64,000 nucleotides of DNA from Mycobacterium sp. E2479 (GTDB taxonomy: Bacteria > Actinomycetota > Actinomycetes > Mycobacteriales > Mycobacteriaceae), in the NCBI RefSeq assembly GCF_001667925.1, contig NZ_LZJR01000086.1, positions 62,001 to 126,000 of the forward strand. The letters are read 5' to 3'. Below, piece after piece: positions 36,717 to 44,998 of this stretch. Positions within the stretch are counted from its first letter, which is position 1, and each line of letters begins with the position of its first letter. The position numbers and the translations under genes were made by a program. The notes under the pieces are model-generated. The model was not told where the DNA came from. It did no database searches and was given only the letters and a program-made list of their open reading frames with translations.

Positions 36717-38246
36717 CTAACTCTGGGTATCTCCCGCGTACTTCTCGACGAGCCCCCGCTTGTAGAGCTTCCCGGCGTCAGTCCGCGGTAACTGCGTCTC
36801 GAAATGCAGCGACCGCGGACACTTGTAGTGCGCCATGCGATTCCGTAGCCATGCAATGAGTTCCTCGGCAAGTCGGCCCGACGCCCGGGCGGGATCCGCC
36901 AACTGCACGACGGCTGTCACCGACTGTCCCATCACCGGATCCGGCACGCCGAACACTGCGGCGTCGACCACGAGTGGGTGACTGATGAGAAGATTTTCGG
37001 TCTCCTGCGGGTAGATGTTTACTCCGCCGGAGATGATCATGTGGTTGCGGCGATCGGTGAGGTACAAGTAACCCTCGTCATCGAGGTAGCCGACGTCGCC
37101 AACCGTGACCCACCCTTCGGGACTGCGGGCCGCAGCCGTTTTGGCTTTGTCATTGAGGTACTCAAACGGGTAACCGCCCTCATAGTAGATTTCACCGACT
37201 TGCCTCGGCCCGAGTTCGGTGCCCTCCTCATCGAGGATGTGCGGTGTACCAACCATGGGTCTGCCCACGGATCCTGGATGCGCCAGCCAGTCGTCGGCTC
37301 GGATGAACGAGATTCCGGCGCCTTCCGATGACCCGTAGTACTCGTCGACGATCGGCCCCCACCAGTCGATCATCTGGCGCTTGATCTCGGGCGGACACGG
37401 GGCAGCGGCGTGGACGACGCGTCGCAAAGTCGATAGGTCGTAGCGCATCCGAGTTTCGTCGGGCAGCCGCAGCATTCGCACGAACATTGTCGGTACGAAC
37501 TGTGCGTGCGTGACGCCATGGCGCTGGATGGCCTCGAGCGCGTGTTCGGCGTCGAACTTCTCCATCAGAACCGTTGTGGCGCCCGCGGCCTGCGCCGCCA
37601 TTGTCCACATGGCCGGCGCGGTGTGGTAGGTCGGGGCAGGGCTCAAGTAGATCGAGTCGTCGCGCACCCCGAGGGCCTCGAAGACGGGCGTCGACAGATT
37701 CGAAAGACCCGCGCCGCGTGGGGCCGGCGGCCGGCGGATTCCCTTCGGGCGACCGGTGCTGCCCGCGGAATACTGCAAAAGCTGACCATCGCTTTCATCG
37801 GCGATCGGTGTCGCAGGTTCGGCCGCCACGCATTCGGGATAGCGCAGCCAGCCTTCCAGGTCATCGTCGGCAATCAGCGCAACCGGTGGTAGACCGGCGG
37901 GCAGGTGCCCGGGCAATTCACGACACACACCCCGCATCACCCGTGAGGAGATGATGGCCTTCGCTCCACTATCTGCCACGATGTAGGCGATCTCGGAGTG
38001 GCTCAGATGCGTGTTGACAAGCGTGTAGTACAACCCGCTTCGCTTGGCGGCCCACATCGCGGCGTGGATGCGCGCGTTGTTCTCCATGAGCACTGCGACG
38101 GTGTCGCCGGCGACCAGGCCCGAACGTCGCAGGAAATGGGCCAGCCTATTAGCGCTGGCTTCGAGGTCCGCGAAGCTCACGATGGTGCCGGAATAGTGAA
38201 GGACCACAGCGGGTTTGGTGGACGTTGCGTGATCACGCAACTGCAT
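36717..38246 (-). CDS. Acyl-CoA ligase (FadD-like AMP-binding enzyme)
   Basis: A 509-residue ANL-superfamily enzyme. The P-loop is QYSAGSTGRPKGIRRP (about 150), the A5 motif YYGSSEGAGISF, then GWVTVGDVGYLDDEGYLYLTDR and the C-terminal catalytic lysine in LPRTDAGKLYKRG. It activates a carboxylic acid with ATP and CoA, here presumably the entry substrate of the catabolic island. The frame runs further upstream, but ATG 38246 (MQLRDHATSTKPAVVLHYSG) with GAGGGG about 6 bp before it matches the family start. It is the last of three leftward genes (39073-40185, 38423-39076 and this one), with a 176-bp gap before it. Confidence 0.88.
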   Translation of the reverse strand: MQLRDHATSTKPAVVLHYSGTIVSFADLEASANRLAHFLRRSGLVAGDTVAVLMENNARIHAAMWAAKRSGLYYTLVNTHLSHSEIAYIVADSGAKAIISSRVMRGVCRELPGHLPAGLPPVALIADDDLEGWLRYPECVAAEPATPIADESDGQLLQYSAGSTGRPKGIRRPPAPRGAGLSNLSTPVFEALGVRDDSIYLSPAPTYHTAPAMWTMAAQAAGATTVLMEKFDAEHALEAIQRHGVTHAQFVPTMFVRMLRLPDETRMRYDLSTLRRVVHAAAPCPPEIKRQMIDWWGPIVDEYYGSSEGAGISFIRADDWLAHPGSVGRPMVGTPHILDEEGTELGPRQVGEIYYEGGYPFEYLNDKAKTAAARSPEGWVTVGDVGYLDDEGYLYLTDRRNHMIISGGVNIYPQETENLLISHPLVVDAAVFGVPDPVMGQSVTAVVQLADPARASGRLAEELIAWLRNRMAHYKCPRSLHFETQLPRTDAGKLYKRGLVEKYAGDTQS

Positions 38247-38422
38247 GAAGGCCCCTCTGGCTCTGGCGGAGAAATGTGTTCGCGTCCGTGGCGCCGCGGA
38301 ACGCTTCGACAAGCGGTGACAAGACCTCGACAGCGCAATCGCCGTCCGCAGGCACCGCGGCGGTGCCCGGGCATCGGGGAGCCCGGCAGCGATCAGTGCC
38401 GGGCCCGACGCTTCCGACGCCG

Positions 38423-39076
38423 TCACATCTTCTTCCAGGGTTGATCCCAATGATCGATCGCCGCGACCTCGCTAAGCGGTTTGCGCCGCACCGGATGATG
38501 GCCGCCCTTGGGCCAGCCCACCGTAAGCAGGGTTGCGATCTTCCAGTCGTCGGGAATGCCGACCATGGACCGCAGCTGGTCCTCGCAAGACCCGTGCCAC
38601 AGGGTGATCGCCGCGCCTAGTCCTTGTGCGCGAGCGGCCAGGAGGAAGTTTTGCACCGCGGGAAAGATCGAGCCCCCCTGCTGTAGCTCAGTGGTTCCTC
38701 GCTGTGGCTGGACACAGAACAGCACTAGCACTGGGGCCGCACCACCAACGCTCATGTGCTCAGCCATCGTTCGCAAAACGCGTGATTTGGGATCGTCAGC
38801 CCCGTTGTCGGGCACCGATATCCGATAGAACTCGGTCATAACGTCCCATGTCCGGTGGGCCGCCTCCGTGACCAGATCGCGCACCCTGCTCGACCTCAAG
38901 AGGACGAATTTCCACGGCTGCTGATTGCCTCCGGACGGAGCCCAACTCGCCGCACGCAGACAGGTGTCGATGACCTCGTCCGAGACAGGATCGTCACGAT
39001 AGCGCCGCACGGCCGACGCGGTGCGCATGACCTCCCACAGGTCCGCCGACGCCAGTGGGAGAACTCTGTCGCTCAC
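38423..39076 (-). CDS. Nitroreductase-family flavoprotein
   Basis: A 217-residue protein of the nitroreductase/BluB-like fold: MRTASAVRRYRDDPVSDEVI at the start, AASWAPSGGNQQPWKFVL (FMN-binding), and the FPAVQNFLLAARAQGLGAAI helix. It should bind FMN and reduce a substrate with NAD(P)H; within a CoA-based pathway an enone or quinone reductase role is possible, but the substrate is unknown. It differs clearly from the Acg-type protein encoded at 27897. The ATG overlaps the end of the upstream reductase gene by 4 bp, so the two are coupled. Confidence 0.88.
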   Translation of the reverse strand: MSDRVLPLASADLWEVMRTASAVRRYRDDPVSDEVIDTCLRAASWAPSGGNQQPWKFVLLRSSRVRDLVTEAAHRTWDVMTEFYRISVPDNGADDPKSRVLRTMAEHMSVGGAAPVLVLFCVQPQRGTTELQQGGSIFPAVQNFLLAARAQGLGAAITLWHGSCEDQLRSMVGIPDDWKIATLLTVGWPKGGHHPVRRKPLSEVAAIDHWDQPWKKM

Positions 39077-40185
39077 GCCTTCACCCCCGCGGGCAGCACG
39101 CCTCGCCAGGTTGCGCCGCGCACCGGGCCCGTGACCAGCGGCAAATCAAGCGTCGACAGCAAGCCGGTCGGGGCGGCCATCACCGCGGGGATGGCGTTGA
39201 GTTCGCGCATGACGGTCGCGTAGGTCAGGCCCCTCATGTTGTTGCCGCGACCATGCATCTCGATGTCGACGGTGTAGGTGGGTAGACCGTCGACGATGAC
39301 CCGGTAGCCGCCGTGCGGTGACGGATGCCGCGGCCAATCAGGCGCAGCCCCCTTTCCCATTCTGGTGACATGTTCCAGCACGACTCGTTCCTCTCCGTTG
39401 ACCATTCCGGCGAGTTTGAATCGCATGCCGCCCATGGTCCCAGGTTCGATCCACCCAGACGCAACCTCGTATCGCTCTGCTGCCAACCACTTTTCGATGG
39501 ATGTTTCGACGCTCTCGAGCGGGAGTCCGACGCCGTCGGCGACCAGGTGGACAGTGGGTGCCCACAACGCGGCGAGACGGTCCGGGTCGAACAGCGGTGC
39601 TGGGTGGTCAGGGGGGTGCCCGAATCCCATGAAGTCGAACATGATGTCGGGTTGATTGATCGGACCGTAGTCGAGTAGCTCGAGCATCGTGATGCGGTCG
39701 ACACGACTACTGAAGCCCGTCATAGTCAGCGCGATCACGTCGTTCGCCCAGCCGGGGTCAACACCGCTGTTGAAGAAGCTGGTGTCGCCCTCTACGCACG
39801 CCGCCGCAAGCAGTTCAACCGTTTCCTTGTCGGCCGCCGGCGGGTAGCACATGGGGACCAGCGAGGTGCACACCACATGCTTGCCCGCGCGCAGGCAGCG
39901 CGCGATGTCCTGCGCGGCATCGTGATAGCGGTAGTCACCCGATGCGAAGTAGGCCACCACGTCCGCCTTCATCGACAGCGCGGCTCCGATGTCCCGGGTG
40001 GCGATGACGCCGGTCGCGGGCATCCCGCACAGCTCGCCCGCATCCTTGCCGTCCTTGGCTTCGGCGTGCACCACCACGCCGGCAAGCTCGAGGCCTGGGT
40101 GCGCGATGAGGGCACGCAACGCACCGACCCCGACCTGGCCGGGACCCCACAGAATCACCCTTGGCTTCCGCTGACCTTCCGCCAT
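39073..40185 (-). CDS. Dihydrodipicolinate reductase-like NAD(P)-dependent oxidoreductase
   Basis: A 370-residue protein with an N-terminal Rossmann motif VILWGPGQVGVGALRALIAH and the ADVVAYFASGDYRYHDAAQD pattern of the DapB-like oxidoreductase family found in mycobacterial catabolic regions. It is too long and too divergent to be the lysine-pathway DapB. Other stretches include FNSGVDPGWANDVIALTMTG. The function is unassigned; an NAD(P)H-linked dehydrogenase is the safe call. ATG 40185 follows AAGGGG by 6 bp; a GTG two codons earlier is also in frame. Divergent from the crotonase gene across the operator at 40220, and first of a leftward operon with the nitroreductase. Confidence 0.75.
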   Translation of the reverse strand: MAEGQRKPRVILWGPGQVGVGALRALIAHPGLELAGVVVHAEAKDGKDAGELCGMPATGVIATRDIGAALSMKADVVAYFASGDYRYHDAAQDIARCLRAGKHVVCTSLVPMCYPPAADKETVELLAAACVEGDTSFFNSGVDPGWANDVIALTMTGFSSRVDRITMLELLDYGPINQPDIMFDFMGFGHPPDHPAPLFDPDRLAALWAPTVHLVADGVGLPLESVETSIEKWLAAERYEVASGWIEPGTMGGMRFKLAGMVNGEERVVLEHVTRMGKGAAPDWPRHPSPHGGYRVIVDGLPTYTVDIEMHGRGNNMRGLTYATVMRELNAIPAVMAAPTGLLSTLDLPLVTGPVRGATWRGVLPAGVKA

Positions 40186-40219
40186 CTGCACCCCTTCCGG
40201 CCAACACGGACCCGAACTG

Positions 40220-40237
40220 TGAGAACATCACTTCTCA
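40220..40237. promoter_or_regulatory. TGAGAA-N6-TTCTCA operator, copy 1
   Basis: TGAGAA, CATCAC, TTCTCA: perfect 6-bp arms between the divergent oxidoreductase (start 40185) and crotonase (start 40285) genes. It has exactly the arm sequence and spacing of the site at 62914. A TATATT -10 candidate adjoins it on the right. Confidence 0.8.
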
Positions 40238-40284
40238 TATATTGATAACACCATTACCAGTAGCAGACGAGAAAGAGGCGAGCG

Positions 40285-41193
40285 GTGAGCGAGTACGAAT
40301 TCCTGAAGTGGGACACATTCGACGACGGCATGATTGTTCGGATCTCGTTGAACCGCCCCGACCAGCGCAATGCCCAGAACCGCGGCATGCTTGTCGAACT
40401 CGATGACGCCTTTGCGCGCGCCGAGGCCGATGACACCGTTCGCGTGGTTATCCTCGCCGGCGAGGGCCCGATGTTCTCGTCCGGTCACGATATCGGCTCC
40501 AAACAGGCTCGCGCCGAGTTCAGCCCGGGGCCTGGCCAGCATCCGACCGTGACCGTCAACGGCGGTACCCGCGACGGCGCGGAGAGAACCATGCTGCAGG
40601 AATGGCATTACTTCTTCCAGAACAATCTGCGGTGGCGCAGTCTGCGCAAGATCACCATCGCCCAGGTCCACGGCGACGTTTTCTCCGCGGGGCTGATGCT
40701 GATCTGGGCTTGTGACCTCATCATCGGAAGCGAAGAGGTGCGCTTCGCCGATGTGGTCGGCACCCGGTTGGGGATGTGCGGGATGGAGTATTTCGGCCAT
40801 CCGTGGGAATTCGGTCCGCGACGCACGAAGGAGCTCATGCTCACCGGCGACGCAATCGACATCGAAGAGGCTTACCGGCTGGGCATGGTCAGCAAGATCT
40901 TCAAGCGCGACGAACTGGCCGAGCGCACCCTGGATTTGGGACGACGCATCGCACAGGTGCCGACGATGGCGGCCCTGCTGATCAAGGAGTCGGTGAACCA
41001 GTCGGTTGACAACATGGGCTTCTACAACGCATTGCAGTCCTGCTTCGCCCTGCACCAGTTGAACCACTCCCACTGGGCGCAGATCCGCGAGGACAAACTC
41101 CCCACCGCGGGCGAGGAGCAGGGGGTGCCGAACTGGCGGACGGCTCCCCCGGTTGTCCTGGCCGTCAAGGACAAGGTGCGGTCGGACGCGTGA
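40285..41193 (+). CDS. Crotonase-superfamily protein 1
   Basis: A 302-residue crotonase-fold enzyme. The oxyanion-hole blocks GEGPMFSSGHDIGSKQ (about 62-77) and IAQVHGDVFSAGLMLIWACD (about 125-145) are recognisable. The two glutamates of classical enoyl-CoA hydratase are missing: the first position is Met in SAGLMLI and the second is not acidic in FADVVGTRLG. The reaction is therefore probably not simple hydration; isomerase, hydrolase, lyase or decarboxylase are options. The GTG has GAGGCG upstream. It is followed with a 4-bp overlap by a thioesterase gene, suggesting a shared CoA-ester intermediate. Confidence 0.82.
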   Translation: MSEYEFLKWDTFDDGMIVRISLNRPDQRNAQNRGMLVELDDAFARAEADDTVRVVILAGEGPMFSSGHDIGSKQARAEFSPGPGQHPTVTVNGGTRDGAERTMLQEWHYFFQNNLRWRSLRKITIAQVHGDVFSAGLMLIWACDLIIGSEEVRFADVVGTRLGMCGMEYFGHPWEFGPRRTKELMLTGDAIDIEEAYRLGMVSKIFKRDELAERTLDLGRRIAQVPTMAALLIKESVNQSVDNMGFYNALQSCFALHQLNHSHWAQIREDKLPTAGEEQGVPNWRTAPPVVLAVKDKVRSDA

Positions 41194-41648
41194 CCGATAT
41201 TGCTTCACCCACCGAACCGACGCCGCAACCCATGAACGTCACCATCGCGGGCCACCTCTTCGCCGGGTTGCCGTTCTACGACGTCGTCGATACCGACGAC
41301 TCGGTCGTCGTCGATCTGCACAACCGTCCAGACCTGAGGAACATCCGCGGCGCGCTGCAGGGCGGGTTGGTCGCCACAGTCATCGACATCGCTGGCGGGC
41401 GGCTGGCGGTCAAGCACGCCGGGGACGCCGACGGTGCAGGCACCGCTGACATGTCCATCCATTTTCTGGCTCCGATCGTCGAAGGCCCGGCGCGCGCGAC
41501 CGCCACGCTGGTGCGCGCGGGCAAGCGGTTGATAGTCGTCGGCGTTGACGTTCACGACGTCGGCCGAAACCGGCTGGCGGCGCGCGCGACGCTCAGCTTC
41601 GCGGTGCTGGCGCGCCGAGATCCAGGTCAACCCGCAGTGGCCCCGTAG
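41190..41648 (+). CDS. PaaI-type hotdog thioesterase
   Basis: A 152-residue single hotdog protein. LRNIRGALQGGLVATVIDIAGG (about 50-70) is the PaaI/4HBT catalytic region, followed by TADMSIHFLAPIVEGPARATATLVRAGKR. The family hydrolyses acyl- or aryl-CoA thioesters in the cytosol, often releasing CoA from dead-end intermediates. The GTG overlaps the crotonase stop (GTGA). The 3' end runs 22 bp into the convergent acyl-CoA dehydrogenase gene. Confidence 0.85.
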   Translation: MTDIASPTEPTPQPMNVTIAGHLFAGLPFYDVVDTDDSVVVDLHNRPDLRNIRGALQGGLVATVIDIAGGRLAVKHAGDADGAGTADMSIHFLAPIVEGPARATATLVRAGKRLIVVGVDVHDVGRNRLAARATLSFAVLARRDPGQPAVAP

Positions 41649-42652
41649 CGCTCGTCGGCCACTCGGTCCAATGCGACGGCGGGCTCGCCGAAAACCATTG
41701 CCCAGCCCCGCACCCGGCGATAGTAGAGCTGGATGTCGCCTTCCATACCGAATCCGTATCCGCCGTGGATGTGCAAGCTGCGGCGCGTCGCGTCGCGCGC
41801 GGTTTCGTAGGCGAACGCGAAGGCCATGGCCGCCAGTTCGCGAACACGGTCCGGCTCGTCGGCGAATGCGCACGCCGCTTTCAGCCCGAGCAACCGCGCT
41901 CCGTCGGCGGCGGTGGCGCTGTCGGCCAACGGATGTGACACAGCCTGGAAGGTGCCGATCGCCGTCCCGAACGCATGGCGTTGTTTGGCGTAGTCGACAC
42001 CGATCTCCACGGCCTTCCTGGCCGCACCCGCCAGCGCGACAGCGGTCAGTGTCAGCCACAGGTCGAGCGCCCCGGAGAACAGGTCGTGTGCCTGCTCTCC
42101 GGCGGCGAGCACGAGCGATTCAGGGCCAATCACGATGTCCGCCAGCGGCATTGACGCGAGATTTCTCACCGCGGTGCTGTTATTCCCGGTCGGCACTGCC
42201 AGCAGCCGCCCCTCGGCCAGGGCAATCACATGGTCTGCGACCGCGCCGGCGGGTACCAGTCCCAATTTCACTCCGCACCCGGCGCGAGGCGCGAAGGTGA
42301 CCAGTTGGTCACCGGCGAGGACCGTGCTCAACAACTCTTTACCGGCCTCGCCCGAAGCGGCTAGCAATCGCGCGGCGACCTGCCCTTCGATGATCGGAGC
42401 CGACGCGATGGCCCTGCCGAACTGTTCGGCGATCAACGCGAGTTCCAACTCCGAGGCACCCCATCCCCCCGCCGCCTCGTCGACGGCCATCTCGACTGCC
42501 CCGGTCTCCAGCAGCGCCTTCCACAGCTTGAGATCGAAGCCCGACGGTTCCGCGGCCCGCACACGCTCGGAGGTCGACTCGCGCGCCAACAGTGCGGCGA
42601 ACGAATCCACCAGCTGCCTCTGTTCGCCCGTCAAGCTCAGGTCCACGATCAC
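41627..42652 (-). CDS. Acyl-CoA dehydrogenase, short-subunit type
   Basis: About 341 residues, shorter than standard acyl-CoA dehydrogenases (about 380-400). LTGEQRQLVDSFAALLARES opens the N-terminal helical domain, YAKQRHAFGTAIGTFQAVSH lies in the C-terminal domain, and HIHGGYGFGMEGDIQLYYRR ends it. The final GTxEIQR segment of full-length enzymes is absent. This form often makes a heteromer with a second subunit, as in mycobacterial steroid ChsE pairs. Several starts are possible (TTG 42661, GTG 42652, GTG 42646); GTG 42652 is chosen tentatively. It is divergent from a full-length dehydrogenase gene, its likely partner, across a perfect 24-bp palindrome. Confidence 0.82.
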   Translation of the reverse strand: MIVDLSLTGEQRQLVDSFAALLARESTSERVRAAEPSGFDLKLWKALLETGAVEMAVDEAAGGWGASELELALIAEQFGRAIASAPIIEGQVAARLLAASGEAGKELLSTVLAGDQLVTFAPRAGCGVKLGLVPAGAVADHVIALAEGRLLAVPTGNNSTAVRNLASMPLADIVIGPESLVLAAGEQAHDLFSGALDLWLTLTAVALAGAARKAVEIGVDYAKQRHAFGTAIGTFQAVSHPLADSATAADGARLLGLKAACAFADEPDRVRELAAMAFAFAYETARDATRRSLHIHGGYGFGMEGDIQLYYRRVRGWAMVFGEPAVALDRVADERYGATAG

Positions 42653-42676
42653 CCGTCCCAATCACCCGCGGATATG

Positions 42677-42700
42677 GTTACTCTCAAATTTGAGAGTAAC
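42677..42700. promoter_or_regulatory. Perfect 24-bp palindrome between the two acyl-CoA dehydrogenase genes
   Basis: GTTACTCTCAAA is followed directly by its exact complement TTTGAGAGTAAC. It lies 25 bp from the left gene start and 53 bp from the right one, so it should control both. It contains TGAGA half-sites like the operator at 40220, but in the opposite orientation and with different spacing, so the regulator may be different. Confidence 0.8.
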
Positions 42701-42752
42701 ATTGTCGCGCACTGTGCCCGATTCGCGCGCGACTACAGATTGGCGTGCATAC

Positions 42753-43910
42753 ATGCATTTTCAGCTCGACGCAGCCTCCGCAAGCTACCGGGACGGCGTC
42801 CGCGCGCACCTGCGGGACGTATTGACCCCCGAATTCGAGGAGCAGATCTACCAGAGCGGTGTCGCACACGACGACGGATTCGCCAAAGCACTCGTCGAAA
42901 AGGGCTATTTCGCACCGTGCTGGCCTGTCGAGCTCGGCGGACAGGACCGCGGCATATGGGACGATCAGGTTCTCAAAGAAGAACTCATGCGCTTCGACGC
43001 GCCGATGTACCTTTCCGAGACGACCAGGATGGTGGCATCGATCATCCGCGAGATCGGTACCCCGCCAATGAAGGATCGCATCCTCGCCGGCGCGATCAAC
43101 GGCGACATCACCATCGCCCTCGGCTTCACCGAGCCGGAGTGCGGGTCGGATGTCGCGGCGGCGGCCACCAAGGCCGTCCGCGACGGCGATGATTGGGTGA
43201 TCAACGGCTCAAAGATGTTCACCACCAACGGTCACATCGCCGACTACATTTTCCTGCTCGCACGGACGAATCCCGATAAGCCCAAACACAAGGGCCTGAC
43301 GATGTTCCTGGTGCCGCGTGATTCCAACGGCTTTGCGGCACAGGCGGTATGGACGCTCTCCGGAGAGCGAACGAACATCACTTTCTACAGCGACGTCCGC
43401 ATCGGCGACGAGTGGCGGATCGGCGAAGTCGACGGTGGTTGGCAGGTGCTCGGGCTGTCCTTGCAGGATGAGCACGCGTCCGGCTGGGGCCCGCACCTGA
43501 TCCGGCTGTTGCACCATGCGGAACGCTGGGCCACCACCACGTCCGACGACGGCTCGCGTCCCATTGCGAACGCAGACGTCCGGCGCCGGCTCGCCCGAGT
43601 CGCCATCGAGAGCGAGGTGTCGATGCTGTTGCAGCGGCGCTGCGTGTGGATGCTGGAGCAGGGCGAGATGCCGGTGGCCGAGGGACCGATGTCCAAGGTG
43701 TTCAGCACGGAGGCCCTTGAACGCGCCAGCCAGGACATCATCGAACTCGTGGGCCCAGATGGCCTTCGGAGCTATCTCGAACCGACCGCGCCTGAGCACG
43801 GTCGGTTCGACCACTCACTGCGCTTCTCTTTGGGCACCACGATCTACGCGGGCACCAGCGAGGTCCAGCGCACCATCATCGCCCAACGCGGGCTCGGCCT
43901 ACCCCGTTAG
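42753..43910 (+). CDS. Acyl-CoA dehydrogenase, full-length
   Basis: A 385-residue FadE-type enzyme. Seen are ALGFTEPECGSDVAAAATKA and WVINGSKMFTTNGHIADYIF in the beta domain, and the C-terminal IYAGTSEVQRTIIAQRGLGLPR. It oxidises an acyl-CoA to the 2-enoyl-CoA using FAD. A much longer upstream frame exists, but ATG 42753 (MHFQLDAASASYRDGVR) starts the family N terminus. It is divergent from the short dehydrogenase gene and may form an alpha/beta pair with that protein. Its last 12 bp overlap the convergent TetR gene. Confidence 0.88.
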   Translation: MHFQLDAASASYRDGVRAHLRDVLTPEFEEQIYQSGVAHDDGFAKALVEKGYFAPCWPVELGGQDRGIWDDQVLKEELMRFDAPMYLSETTRMVASIIREIGTPPMKDRILAGAINGDITIALGFTEPECGSDVAAAATKAVRDGDDWVINGSKMFTTNGHIADYIFLLARTNPDKPKHKGLTMFLVPRDSNGFAAQAVWTLSGERTNITFYSDVRIGDEWRIGEVDGGWQVLGLSLQDEHASGWGPHLIRLLHHAERWATTTSDDGSRPIANADVRRRLARVAIESEVSMLLQRRCVWMLEQGEMPVAEGPMSKVFSTEALERASQDIIELVGPDGLRSYLEPTAPEHGRFDHSLRFSLGTTIYAGTSEVQRTIIAQRGLGLPR

Positions 43911-44687
43911 CTTCTTGACCCGGCGAGCCGACGACGCACTGGGTCCCGCCTTGCGCGCGGGCCGGGCCTTGATGTCGTTAGCGGGCGGTGTCACAGCTTG
44001 TTTGCACCACGCCCACAATTGATCCTCGGTGAGCTTGGTTCCCTTGCCGCCCAAATGAAAAACGCCGATTTGAGCGAGCGCGGTGAGAGTGGTGTTCAGC
44101 AACGTGGTCAGCTGCGCGGGGGTCAGATCCGTGCGCACGAGTCCCGCCCGGGCACACGACGTGATGATCTTCGTCAGCAGCTTCAGGTGGGGCTCCCACA
44201 CCTTGGCGAAGTCGTCCGGACGCTCGATTTCCAGGCTCAGGTTGTAGATGGTCATGACGCGGCCGCCGACAGCTTCCGACGACTCTGCCCGCGACAGGAC
44301 ACCGCGACAGAACGCCTCGAGTTGCTCCATCGGGCCGTCGGCCGCGGCAACGTCCTGCCGGATGTCCTCGGTGAACTGACTCGTGACGTTCTCGTAGAGC
44401 GCCAACATGAGTTCTTCTTTGCCGGCGAAGTGTTGGTAGAACGCCCGCAGGCTCAGATTGGACCTGTCGATGAGTGTCTGAATCGTGAAGTCGGCCTTGC
44501 CCGACTCCTCCACCAATTCCAGCGCGGTGGCCAGAAACCGCGAACTGCGGGCCAGGGCACGGGCCCTCGCGGTGCTCAGGCGCCGCTCGATCGTGCGCTG
44601 CTGCCAGCTACCCGGCAGCTCGACATCGGTATCTACCAATTCCAAGCCGGTTTCGACGTCTGAACCGGCGGGCTTCTTCGTAGGCAT
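43899..44687 (-). CDS. TetR family regulator of the catabolic island
   Basis: A 262-residue TetR regulator with a roughly 45-residue N-terminal extension before the helix-turn-helix (FLATALELVEESGKADFTIQ, then TLIDRSNLSLRAFYQHFAGK). The C-terminal half is a standard ligand domain. It is the only regulator gene in the island, so it is the first candidate for the TGAGAA-N6-TTCTCA sites. A degenerate copy of that site (44695-44712) overlaps a TATTCT -10 box just before its ATG, which fits autorepression. The ligand is probably a CoA ester of the pathway. Confidence 0.9.
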   Translation of the reverse strand: MPTKKPAGSDVETGLELVDTDVELPGSWQQRTIERRLSTARARALARSSRFLATALELVEESGKADFTIQTLIDRSNLSLRAFYQHFAGKEELMLALYENVTSQFTEDIRQDVAAADGPMEQLEAFCRGVLSRAESSEAVGGRVMTIYNLSLEIERPDDFAKVWEPHLKLLTKIITSCARAGLVRTDLTPAQLTTLLNTTLTALAQIGVFHLGGKGTKLTEDQLWAWCKQAVTPPANDIKARPARKAGPSASSARRVKKLTG

Positions 44688-44694
44688 AATGCGG

Positions 44695-44712
44695 CCAGAA
44701 TACGCGTTCTCC
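44695..44712. promoter_or_regulatory. Degenerate TGAGAA-N6-TTCTCA operator at the tetR promoter
   Basis: CCAGAA, TACGCG, TTCTCC: the inner AGAA-N6-TTCT matches the sites at 40220 and 62914. It lies 7 bp before the TetR start codon and overlaps TATTCT on the minus strand. Confidence 0.6.
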
Positions 44713-44998
44713 GTCAGAAATGCGCAATCTACCTACCCGTGTATGTTGATTGTCACTGCATGTAAGTGCGGATTTCCGCCCTATCCCTTCCTCGCCACCA
44801 CGCGACCGCTCTGTCGGCCCTCCGGGCCACGAGCGCGCCTCCGACGACGGCCTCGGTCGGCACCGCATGGGTAAGCCATATCAGGCGCCGGGCGACTCCG
44901 ACCCGATCCGATGCGGTACCGTGGAAACGGTCATTCTCGATTGCGGGAACTATCATGCCCGTTCTGAAGTCGTGGGCCGTTGTCGAAGGAGTGCAGCG
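44713..44998. other. Promoter region of amidohydrolase 1
   Basis: About 290 bp without a convincing gene. It holds an inverted repeat ACCGT-GGAA-ACGGT (44918-44931) and, further right, TATCAT as a possible -10. AAGGAG at 44985-44990 is the ribosome site of the amidohydrolase. Confidence 0.5.

Noticed and set aside
42135..42752. Upstream extension of the full-length acyl-CoA dehydrogenase
   Set aside because: It reads through the divergent dehydrogenase gene and the 24-bp palindrome, and is serine/arginine-rich without similarity.
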